Positions 7,514 to 15,046 of a DNA stretch of 47,348 bases are shown here, piece by piece. This DNA comes from Deltaproteobacteria bacterium. GTDB lineage: Bacteria > Desulfobacterota > BSN033 > WVXP01. Position numbers and translations under genes: made by a program. Where the stretch lies: the NCBI GenBank assembly GCA_019308905.1, contig JAFDHF010000030.1, positions 1 to 47,348 of the forward strand, read 5' to 3'. Under the pieces are notes generated by a model. It did no database searches and was not told where the DNA came from. It saw only the letters and a list, made by a program, of their open reading frames with translations. The first letter of the stretch is position 1. Every line of letters starts with the position of its first letter.

Positions 7514-8925
7514 TTAGACCTCTTGCCCGCGGATGAAGCTGACGAGCCGAGGCGATAGGAGACCGTATAAGGCCGGGGGGTCACTTTCCATCAGCTCCAG
7601 GTATACCGCAATGGCCGCCTCGGTTTCGGTCTGAAGGATCGCACAATCTTCATGCCCAAAGCGATCGACCATCGCTGAACACCCTCCGCCGCACAGGTGG
7701 CGGGTCCAGCACCTCCTGCAGCTTTGTTGGTTTTTCCAGCCGAACTCCTCGCGGAAATCGCGCCTCCGCGTTGCGTCGATCCCGGTATCAATGTGCCCGA
7801 GCTTGCTTTGCCGGCGGCCGACGTGGAGCGCGCAGGGGTAGATTTCGCCGTTTGCCGCAATGCCGAAGATGAGCTCGCCTGCGGTACAGAAGAAGGCGCG
7901 TCGCGTCCTTGTGAGGAGTCCGAGGATCTTCGAGTAGAGCCGGATGTCGAGAGGCTGGCGGCCGTTCCGGAGCTCCCCGATATAGTGATCTACAAGTGTA
8001 CCGGTGAGGTCTTCCAGATAGGTTTTCATCCCCGCCGGGTCCAGCGACAAGGGGTCATCCGCCGTCAGTCGGACATGCTCGGCCTTGATAGAATCAGCAC
8101 CAAAGTGTTTGGCCATCTTGAAGGCATCGCTCAGCGTGAGTCCATCCCGGATGACCATGCTACAGACCAGCCGAATCCGCTTCTTGGTGAGCAGGTAGGC
8201 GAGATTGCCGGCGATGCTGTCATAGCTATCCCCGCCGTCCCGATACTTGCGGAGAAGGTCGTGTCGTTCTTTGTCGCCGTCGATGGACACGATGACAGAG
8301 AAGAGGTTCTCGTCCATGAAATCGGCTTTCTCACGGTCGAGGAGGGTACCATTGGTCGTGATGTGAAACCGAGCCAGGGTGCCGGTCTGGCCAGCCTTCT
8401 TCTTGGCACGAGCGACGATTTCTCGAATTACGCCGAAGTTGAGGAGCGGCTCGCCGCCATAGAAGTGATAACCGTAGCCGAGAAAGCCTGGGAAAAGGGC
8501 ATGGACCCGGTGACAAGCCTATTAGCCGTCTGCGACGTCATCCTGCCGATAGGCTTCTCCTCGTAGTCAAAATATCCCTTGTTTACGTAACAGTAAGGGC
8601 AGCTCAGATTGCACCGCTGTGCGACGTTGATCATGCACGTCACCTGAGCGTGTGACTCTCGAAGCACGGCCTGCTGTGGGCTTTCTCCAGGGGGCAGGAG
8701 GAAGCGCCTCTCGACGAGGAGCGCCAATCTTTCGGTGATCCCTTTAGGACTGGCTCCTTTGGAAACGGCACGCTCCACAAGAGCCTCGACGGTGAGATCA
8801 CGGTTCGCCAGGCAGAGTAGGAGGCGGTCAAGGGGGTCGGACCGCAGGACCGTGAAGGCGTTGACATCGAAGAGGTACCAACGCCCACGAGCCTTGAAGT
8901 GATGGTGCTCGACGGCCTTTATCAC
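7514..8925 (-). pseudogene. radical SAM/SPASM peptide maturase, frameshifted
   Basis: Two minus-strand frames are halves of one enzyme of about 470 residues. The first (start GTG 8925, overlapping the precursor stop as GTGA) has an N-terminal precursor-recognition-like region and the radical SAM motif CNLSCPYC. The second has YGYHFYGGEPLLNFG, FHITTNGT, and a full seven-Cys SPASM domain: CTAG...YPC (CX13GX4C), CRRCWTRHLCGGGC (CX2CX5CX3C) and a final Cys in EDC. Such enzymes install C-C or thioether links in ribosomal peptides. The shift must lie between about 8430 and 8518, because the second frame has a stop at its upstream limit there; loss of one base near 8500-8518 explains it. Every motif on both sides is intact, so a sequencing error or very recent mutation is possible. 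Confidence 0.75.
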
Positions 8926-9191
8926 AGATCGTTTGTGATGCACAAGACCGTGCCCGCAAGATGTGCGAGCTGGGCTTCGAGCAGCGGCAGCGAGGCCTCC
9001 AGCTTCTTAAGCGATCTGCGATCCCGTGCCGTCAGGGAGAAGCCCAGCACTCTCTTTGGGTTTCTGAACAGTTTCTTACGGAAAGTCTCATCAAGCAGGG
9101 CCTTGGTGATAATCTCGCGGCGCAGCTCTTCTTGTTCACGTGCCGCTTCGCTGCCACTCCTCCTCCTTGAACAATCCACCCTCCTCGGCAT
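8922..9191 (-). CDS. RiPP precursor peptide with NHLP/Franean-like leader
   Basis: An 89-residue minus-strand gene with a strong ribosome binding site (GGGAGGA, seven bases before ATG 9191). The middle part, TKALLDETFRKKLFRNPKRV followed by LTARDRRSLKKLEASL, resembles leaders related to nitrile hydratase alpha and the Franean1-type precursors: an 'xAL.DE.FR..L..NP...L' helix and a second 'lt..d...l..l' helix. The C-terminus, LAGTVLCITNDL, would be the core and has a single Cys. The stop overlaps the maturase start by four bases, so the two are translationally coupled. Precursor status is inferred from leader resemblance and neighbourhood. No export or protease gene is nearby. Confidence 0.6.
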   Translation of the reverse strand: MPRRVDCSRRRSGSEAAREQEELRREIITKALLDETFRKKLFRNPKRVLGFSLTARDRRSLKKLEASLPLLEAQLAHLAGTVLCITNDL

Positions 9192-9274
9192 TGTCGATTC
9201 CTCCCTGGACTATGATCTGAATTGCACGGTCCTAGTTCCACTTCTTGAGAGAACACCTTGATCGGAGATACCTC

Positions 9275-9305
9275 ATAGTAGATGCCGGCGAACCTCTTCT
9301 GTCAA
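9275..9305 (-). promoter_or_regulatory. weak candidate promoter for the RiPP locus
   Basis: On the minus strand TTGACA (complement of 9300-9305) is followed after 19 nt by TACTAT (complement of 9275-9280). The spacing is two bases longer than ideal and the -10 is weak, but it lies about 85 bp upstream of the precursor ATG and nothing better is visible. Confidence 0.3.
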
Positions 9306-9836
9306 AACAAAGGGCTATGGTGCTACGACAAACCCGAGTGACACTCAAGGGTCCAGCTATCTGGTTGGAGTTCCGAAAACAAAGAGAGGACTTAACCCCC
9401 CAAGGTGGTTTGCCTGCTTCCCAGTGATGAGAACCCGCTTTCGGATGGGATGAGGCTAACACGTGACAGGCCGGTGAATCAAGAAAAAAATCCACGGCGT
9501 GTCGGGGTCTTGGGTTGCGGATAGTCCGGCTCTTTGTCCGGGTGGTTCTCAAAGGGCTGGGCCCGGGAACCAGGAGGGGGGCTTTTTGTCTAATCCGATC
9601 AAGCCGTCCGGGAGTAGACTCGGTCTTTTTCCCAGTGAGAGTTTGCCCCGAGCCGGAAAAACTCCCGGTCGACCCGGAGGCAGGCCCTGATCCCTGGCAC
9701 TGCCGTCATGGGCTCCAGCCAAATTTTTCCTTGACATTGGATTTCTCCTGCCTTATAAGAGCTGTATCGTATCGTAGCTTCTTTGTTTATGATCAGATCA
9801 CACCGGTCCACTGCCCCTTCGATCGGTTGAGAAGCC
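9306..9836. other. intergenic region between divergent RiPP locus and catabolic island
   Basis: I see no convincing gene in this stretch. Long open frames exist because of the high GC, but none has a motif. It holds the promoter described at 9731-9759 and, just after it, the short direct repeat TATCGTATCGTA (about 9764-9775), which is a possible regulator site. Confidence 0.45.
9731..9759 (+). promoter_or_regulatory. sigma-70 promoter at the head of the catabolic island
   Basis: TTGACA (9731-9736) is followed by exactly 17 nt and TATAAG (9754-9759), five of six matches to the -10 consensus. It ends 77 bp before the AOR1 start codon and reads into the long plus-strand island. Confidence 0.65.
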
Positions 9837-11726
9837 ATGAAAGAGAACCCCATCTACGGCTATCATGGAAACCTCCTCCGAATCGACCTCTCCCGGAAGA
9901 CCTCAGAGTCAGAGCTCCTCGATCCGGAAGACCTCCGGCTCTTTCTCGGGGGGAGGGGACTCGGCGCTGCCCTGCTCCTGAGAGAGACTTCCGGGGGGAT
10001 GGATCCGCTGAGCGAGGAGAACCCCCTGATCTTTTCGACCGGTCCCCTGGTAGGTACGGGGGTGCCGGGAAGCAACCGCTTCGTCCTCCATACGAAATCC
10101 CCCCAGACCGGTCTCTATCTGTTTTGTGTGGCAGGCGGGCATTTCGGGAGGAAGCTGAAAAAGACCGGCTTTGACGTGATTCTAATCCAGGGGAGATCCG
10201 AGAAGCCGGTCTATCTTTTCATCGACGAGGACCGGGTGCGGTTCAGGGAAGCGGGTCACCTCTGGGGGGTTGACACGGAGAGGACCCAGGAGTTCATCCG
10301 CCGAGAACTCAGGAAGGCTGATCCGGGGATTGCGTGCATAGGACCGGCTGGGGAGAACCGTGTCCCTTACGCCTGTATCATCACCGAGAGGAGGGCTCTC
10401 GGGAGGGGAGGAGCAGGGGCCGTCATGGGGTCCAAGAACCTGAAGGCCCTCGTGGTTGAAGGCCGCAAGAGAACGCCCGTTGCCGATCAGAGACGTCTCA
10501 AAGATTCCTTTCGCCGGGCAATGGAAGAACTCGGAACCAACCCGATGACCTCTCAGGTGCTGAAGAGATACGGAAGCGCGAGCACCCTGGCGACCCTGAT
10601 GGGGGTCGGTGTCCTGCCGGGTAGAAACTGGAGCGGGGCGGCCCTGGAGGAGGCCGAGGCGATCACCGCCGAGGAGCTGAGAGACCGCTTCCTCGTGATG
10701 GATACCGACTGTTCGAGCGGTTGCCCTATCAGGTGTTCCAAGATATTCATGGTGAGGGAGGGCAGGTGGGCCGGTGCCTTGAGCGAGGGACCGGATTACG
10801 AAACCCTCTACGCTCTTGGCTCCTGTTGCGGCATCTACGATCTTGCCACGATCATCCAGGCCGATTCGCTCTGTGACAGGTGGGGGCTGGATACGATCTC
10901 CACGGGAGTGAGTATCGCCTTTGCCATGGAATGTATTGAGAGGGGGATCCTGGATCCGCAGAGATACCGGACAGGGGAACTGCGGTTCGGAAACTCTGAA
11001 TCGGTAGTCGAGCTGATCAGGGACATCGCCATGAGGAGGGGCTTCGGGGATGTCGTTGCCCGGGGGACTCGCCGTATGGCCGAGATCCTCGGCCAGGGGT
11101 CCGAGCGATTCGCCATGCATGCCAAGGGAATGGAACTCGGAGGTTACGATCCCAGAGGGCTGAAGGGGATGGGCCTGGTCTATGCCTGCGGCCCGAGAGG
11201 AGGGTGTCACCATTCCGGGGGATTCACGGTCTTTCCCGAGATCCGGAGCCCCGGCATAGACCGGTTCGCCGAGCGGGGAAAGGCGCCTCTGGTTGCCGGA
11301 ACGAGGAACCGGAGGGCATCCCTGTGTGACTCCGGACTTGTCTGTGCTTTTGTAGCGGTCGGTTTGAGCGACGCCACGGCGACCGGCCTTCTGAGAGCCG
11401 TCACGGGCGTGGGGTATGAGCCGGGCGACCTCTTTACCATCGGTGACAGAATCAGTTGCACGGAGCGGGCCTTCAATTTCCGCGAAGGCCTGAGAAGGGA
11501 GGACGACGTATTGCCCGGCCGTCTGACCGAGGATGTTGTCAGCCGCGGTCCCAGCCATGGCCACAGGATCGATGACCTGGAAGCCATGAAGGACGAGTTC
11601 TACGGTTTTTGTGGCTGGGATCTTAAGACCGGAGCCCCCACAGGCCGGAAGCTCAAGGAGCTCGGCATCGGCTGGGTGAAGAGGTACCTTCCCGATCAGC
11701 CAGGCCCTGGTGATCGTGGATCATGA
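9837..11726 (+). CDS. aor: aldehyde:ferredoxin oxidoreductase family protein (AOR1)
   Basis: A 629-residue cytosolic tungsten or molybdenum bis-pterin enzyme of the AOR family, which oxidises aldehydes to acids and passes two electrons to ferredoxin. The N-terminal pterin domain has GGRGLGAAL, and GRGGAGAVMGSKNLKA follows near residue 195-210. The 4Fe-4S ligands are Cys292, Cys296 and Cys300 (CSSGCPIRC, spaced CX3CX3C rather than the usual CX2CX3C) and Cys503 in the DSGLVC motif. TISTGVSIAFAMECIERG and GGYDPRG are also typical. It is the first gene of the plus-strand island, behind a good promoter. Its substrate is not set by sequence; the context suggests an aldehyde derived from a pyridine compound. 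It is the most divergent of the four AORs here in its cluster spacing. Confidence 0.9.
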   Translation: MKENPIYGYHGNLLRIDLSRKTSESELLDPEDLRLFLGGRGLGAALLLRETSGGMDPLSEENPLIFSTGPLVGTGVPGSNRFVLHTKSPQTGLYLFCVAGGHFGRKLKKTGFDVILIQGRSEKPVYLFIDEDRVRFREAGHLWGVDTERTQEFIRRELRKADPGIACIGPAGENRVPYACIITERRALGRGGAGAVMGSKNLKALVVEGRKRTPVADQRRLKDSFRRAMEELGTNPMTSQVLKRYGSASTLATLMGVGVLPGRNWSGAALEEAEAITAEELRDRFLVMDTDCSSGCPIRCSKIFMVREGRWAGALSEGPDYETLYALGSCCGIYDLATIIQADSLCDRWGLDTISTGVSIAFAMECIERGILDPQRYRTGELRFGNSESVVELIRDIAMRRGFGDVVARGTRRMAEILGQGSERFAMHAKGMELGGYDPRGLKGMGLVYACGPRGGCHHSGGFTVFPEIRSPGIDRFAERGKAPLVAGTRNRRASLCDSGLVCAFVAVGLSDATATGLLRAVTGVGYEPGDLFTIGDRISCTERAFNFREGLRREDDVLPGRLTEDVVSRGPSHGHRIDDLEAMKDEFYGFCGWDLKTGAPTGRKLKELGIGWVKRYLPDQPGPGDRGS

Positions 11727-11792
11727 GGGATGGGGAGTTTTCTCCCCTCTTCCGGCTATGGCGGGACTCACACCAGAGAGGAGGTGAGAAGA

Positions 11793-12002
11793 GTGGCAGG
11801 GTACATCAGGAAAACCAGGAAGTGGTCGGTTACGTGGTTGATCATCTGGGCCATCATGTACCTTTTGGTGATTCTGGCTTACCCCAGGAATCCCTCGATA
11901 TGGGGCGGATGGCTGCCCAGCTCGCTGGTGACCACTTTCGGGTTGATGGTTGTCGCTTTTGTGCTGGGCAAGATCTTCTGCAAGCAGCGGTTTAAGTCAT
12001 AA
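11793..12002 (+). CDS. small membrane subunit of a sodium/solute symporter
   Basis: A 69-residue protein with two membrane helices (WSVTWLIIWAIMYLLVILAY and TTFGLMVVAFVLGKIF) and basic ends. GTG 11793 is preferred over upstream in-frame starts because GAGAGGAGG ends eight bases before it. It lies 70 bp before the SSS symporter; short two-helix proteins directly upstream of SSS-family carriers are a recurring pair and are thought to be needed for transport. No other clue to function. Confidence 0.65.
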   Translation: MAGYIRKTRKWSVTWLIIWAIMYLLVILAYPRNPSIWGGWLPSSLVTTFGLMVVAFVLGKIFCKQRFKS

Positions 12003-12072
12003 CCCGGCCAAGGGAAGAGTCTTTGAAGACGCCTGACCAAGGGGTTCGACGATCCGTGAAAGGAGGGGCAAG

Positions 12073-13563
12073 ATGGGAGAGACCATCATTCCGGTTGTCA
12101 TTATCGGCGCCTATATGTTTGTCTGCCTGCTTGTCGGATACCTCGTCTTCGGAGAGGAGCGGAAGCGAGGAACCGCATGGGACGCGAGCGAGTACTTCAT
12201 CGGCCAGCGGACCATAGGCCCGATCCTCGGGGCCATGACCTATATCTCGACGGTGTTCAGCGCCCTGGTCTTTCTGGGAGCTGTGGGGATCTATTTTGTC
12301 CTGGGAATAGGGTTCAACGTATTTCTTCTGAGCGAGATGCTTCTTGTGGCCGTCTTCGTACCCACGGTGGGCTATATCTTCTGGAACCTGGCCCACAAAT
12401 ACGAGTACGTCACACCGGCCGATCTGGTGGCCCATCGCTACGGCAACAGCAGGGCCGTAAGGGCCATCGTGGCCGTCAATACCATCGGGTTTATGCTCTT
12501 TTTCATGGCCGCCCAGATCGTGGGGATTTCCTATATTATGCAGACCATCACGGGTGGATTCCTGAGTTACACCTGGGCGGTGATCCTCATCTCGGTGGTC
12601 CTGGCCGTGTACATCGCCCTCGGCGGGTTCAGGGCCGTCGTGTGGACCGATGCGATCCAGGTGATCATTCTCGGGGTCTGTGTGGTCGGGACTTTCCTGA
12701 TTCTGAGCTGGCGGTTTGAATGGGGTGATATCTTCAATAAGGTCCAGCAGGTTCGGCCTGCCCTGTTCAGGGCTCCTGGCCCGGTCCCGGTCTTTTCCAT
12801 GAAGATGTGGTTGAGCGAGCTCTTTGTGATCGGCCTTGCCTTTGTATTCATGCCCCAACTCTGGGTGAGGATTTATGCGGTGAAGAGCGAGGAAGGCCTG
12901 AGCAAGATCGTAACCTACTTCATCGGCTGGACCACTGTGATCTTTTTTATAGCCTTCTTTCTGGCCGTAGCGGCGGCACCTATCATAAAGGCCCTCTTTG
13001 CCGAGGGAGAAAAGATCATCCCTGCAAAGATAGTCATGAAGCTGATGTTTAAGAACATGCATCCCTGGCTCGCCGCCACCCTGCTGACCGGCGCGGTGGC
13101 AGCCACGATGTCCACCGTGGATTCGGTGGTATTGGCGATCAGCTCCATCCTGACCGTGGATCTATATGTCAAGCAGTTCAATCCTTCCATGACACCCGAA
13201 AAAGAGGCCATGATGGGCAGAGTGATAAGTGTCGTCCTGATTCTTTTCATGGCGATCCTCGCCTTCTACCCCCCTGGCCTGCTCTTTTCCTCACTGATCG
13301 ATTTCACCTATCCCGGGTTGGTTGCAATAGTCCCTGCAACGATCCTGGGTATGTATTGGAGAAGGGCGAGTACACCAGCGGCCATCGCAAGCATCGTGGG
13401 GGGATCTCTGGCGGCCATCTATGTGCTCACTCACAAAAACCCCATGGGCCTCTATTCCGGGTTCTGGAGTCTCCTGGTGGCTCTGATTATTTTTGTGGTC
13501 GTCACCCTGGCGGTTCCGTCCAAGGAAGAGACATTCATTCCCGACACGGTCACATCGACCTGA
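12073..13563 (+). CDS. sodium:solute symporter (SSS family)
   Basis: A 496-residue integral membrane protein with the SSS pattern of about 13 helices. The signature GGFRAVVWTDAIQ and the N-terminal segment ASEYFIGQRTIGPILGAM are clear. Such carriers use sodium to import organic acids, amino acids, vitamins or similar solutes. The start follows AAAGGAGGGG. It sits between AOR1 and the XRE-cupin regulator and just after its probable small subunit, so it is a likely uptake route for the substrate of the island or for a pathway intermediate. The substrate cannot be read from sequence. Confidence 0.88.
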   Translation: MGETIIPVVIIGAYMFVCLLVGYLVFGEERKRGTAWDASEYFIGQRTIGPILGAMTYISTVFSALVFLGAVGIYFVLGIGFNVFLLSEMLLVAVFVPTVGYIFWNLAHKYEYVTPADLVAHRYGNSRAVRAIVAVNTIGFMLFFMAAQIVGISYIMQTITGGFLSYTWAVILISVVLAVYIALGGFRAVVWTDAIQVIILGVCVVGTFLILSWRFEWGDIFNKVQQVRPALFRAPGPVPVFSMKMWLSELFVIGLAFVFMPQLWVRIYAVKSEEGLSKIVTYFIGWTTVIFFIAFFLAVAAAPIIKALFAEGEKIIPAKIVMKLMFKNMHPWLAATLLTGAVAATMSTVDSVVLAISSILTVDLYVKQFNPSMTPEKEAMMGRVISVVLILFMAILAFYPPGLLFSSLIDFTYPGLVAIVPATILGMYWRRASTPAAIASIVGGSLAAIYVLTHKNPMGLYSGFWSLLVALIIFVVVTLAVPSKEETFIPDTVTST

Positions 13564-13685
13564 TCCGAGAGGAAGAGCGCCCTGTGGGCTTGAGACCGGT
13601 CGGCCGGGTTCCGGCTGGAGATTTTCGAGGACGATGCAGGCTTTCCGGGGCAGATGGTTTGAAGCCCTGATTTGGAGTGACCCGC

Positions 13686-14267
13686 ATGGTTGAAGAACAG
13701 ATTGTCCGGATCGGGCAGAGAATCAAACACCTGAGAAAGGAGATGGGTCTCTCCATACGGGAAGCGGCGCGTCTGACCGGTACTTCCCCGGCCACTATTC
13801 AGAAGATCGAGTCGAACGGGATGGTCCCTTCGATTGCGATTCTCATGAGAATCGCCCAGGGATTGAGAAAGAACGTGAGTTTCTTCCTGGGCGAGGATGG
13901 CGAGTCAAAGGAGGTGGTTCTGGTCCCACGGGATGGGCGGAATGTGGCCTATGTTCCAGCGTCGAGACTGAAAGTGGAGGACCTTGGATCCGATATTCTC
14001 GACGCCAAGCTCGAGGCCACGCTCCTGACTATCGAGCAGGGAGGGAGAAGTGGAAAAGATCCGTTGATCCACGCAGGTGAGGAGGTGAAGTACTGTCTGG
14101 AGGGGAGGATCGCCTATTACATCGATGGTAACGAGTACCTTCTCGGGCCGGGTGACTGCATCCACTTCAAGTCCGATAAGCCCCACTTCTGGAAGAACGT
14201 CGGCCAGGGCCGGGCGAAGATTCTTTCGATATGCACGCCTCCGCCTTTCCGCCGTTTGACACGATAG
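13686..14267 (+). CDS. XRE-type transcriptional regulator with C-terminal cupin
   Basis: A 193-residue DNA-binding protein. The N-terminal helix-turn-helix (about residues 10-60; IREAARLTGTSPATIQKIE) is of the XRE/lambda Cro type, and the C-terminal half is a cupin beta-barrel (IHAGEEVKYCLEGRIAYYI ... YLLGPGDCIHFKSDKPHFW) that in this family senses a small ligand. ATG 13686 is preferred over a GTG nine bases upstream because GGAG lies eight bases before it. This is the only transcription factor inside the island, next to two transporters, so it probably controls some or all of the genes around it in response to the substrate. Confidence 0.85.
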   Translation: MVEEQIVRIGQRIKHLRKEMGLSIREAARLTGTSPATIQKIESNGMVPSIAILMRIAQGLRKNVSFFLGEDGESKEVVLVPRDGRNVAYVPASRLKVEDLGSDILDAKLEATLLTIEQGGRSGKDPLIHAGEEVKYCLEGRIAYYIDGNEYLLGPGDCIHFKSDKPHFWKNVGQGRAKILSICTPPPFRRLTR

Positions 14268-14365
14268 AACGGCGGACGAGGAGGGGCCACGGGCCTCGGG
14301 GTTCTCTGTCCCCGGGGTATGTGAAGGGCAGGTGAAGAATTCCACAAGAAAGGAGGTGATTCGTT

Positions 14366-14962
14366 ATGGCAGGTTGGAGTACGGCTAAGGCTCGGCTGAA
14401 GACCCTCGGTGCCAAGGACATCGCGCTCATCGCCGTGTTTAGCGGTCTGGTATTCGTTCTCACCATGTTTGCCATTCCCATGCCCGCCGGAGGTTTCTGG
14501 CACTTCGGCAATGCGATGATAATTCTTGCGGGTTTGATGTTCGGGGGGCTGGTTGGCGGGCTCTGCGGTTCAATCGGTGCCACTCTGGCCGACCTGGTCC
14601 TCGGGTACGGCATGTGGGCGCCCTGGACCGTTTGGATAAAGTTTTTCGTAGGGTTCCTGCCAGGCATCGTTTCAGACGGAAAGTCGGTGCCTCGGACCGT
14701 CCTGGGCATCTGCCTCGGATGGTTCGCCAACTTCATTCTGTATGCGATTGCCTATGCGGTGCTTTTGGGGTGGCCGGCGACGCTCCAGTGGCTTTCGGCC
14801 GATGTCCTGGTGATTGCGTACACTATCGGCGCTCCCCTGGTCGTCTGGCTGGCCCTGCGCAAGGGGTTCCCCCGGATCTTCGATTACAGGGAATCCGTGA
14901 AATCGACTCTGGCGATCTATTTCCAGAGGACGGCGCAGGCGCCTGAAAAGGCAGCCGAATAA
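14366..14962 (+). CDS. ECF transporter S component (substrate-binding membrane subunit)
   Basis: A 198-residue protein with about six membrane helices. GGFWHFGNAMIILAGLMFG, LCGSIGATLADLVLGYG and WAPWTVWIKFFVGFLPG are the conserved blocks of the riboflavin-type/ECF S component fold, which captures a vitamin or metal at the outer face. It is followed by the ATPase and T components, giving a complete group I ECF importer. The start has a near-perfect ribosome binding site (AAAGGAGGTGATTC). The vitamin cannot be decided from sequence; next to a pyridoxamine-aminotransferase-like gene, a B6 vitamer is a reasonable candidate. Confidence 0.85.
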   Translation: MAGWSTAKARLKTLGAKDIALIAVFSGLVFVLTMFAIPMPAGGFWHFGNAMIILAGLMFGGLVGGLCGSIGATLADLVLGYGMWAPWTVWIKFFVGFLPGIVSDGKSVPRTVLGICLGWFANFILYAIAYAVLLGWPATLQWLSADVLVIAYTIGAPLVVWLALRKGFPRIFDYRESVKSTLAIYFQRTAQAPEKAAE

Positions 14963-14982
14963 AGGAGCCTTGACAAACCCGA

Positions 14983-15011
14983 GGGGAGCCTGCCGGGCTG
15001 GGTGGCTCCCC
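14983..15011 (+). other. stem-loop between ECF S and ATPase genes
   Basis: GGGGAGCC (14983-14990) pairs perfectly with GGCTCCCC (15004-15011) over a 13-nt loop. No T-run follows, so it is not a standard terminator. In the transcript it would separate the S gene from the ATPase gene and could act as a processing or mRNA-stability element that sets the subunit ratio. Confidence 0.4.
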
Positions 15012-15046
15012 GCAGGGGAAAAGAGAGAAGAGGGCGCTGATCAGGA

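Noticed and set aside
14983-15011. Hairpin after the ECF S gene read as a terminator
   Set aside because: No T-run on either strand side that would fit, and the downstream genes complete the same transporter, so termination there is unlikely.
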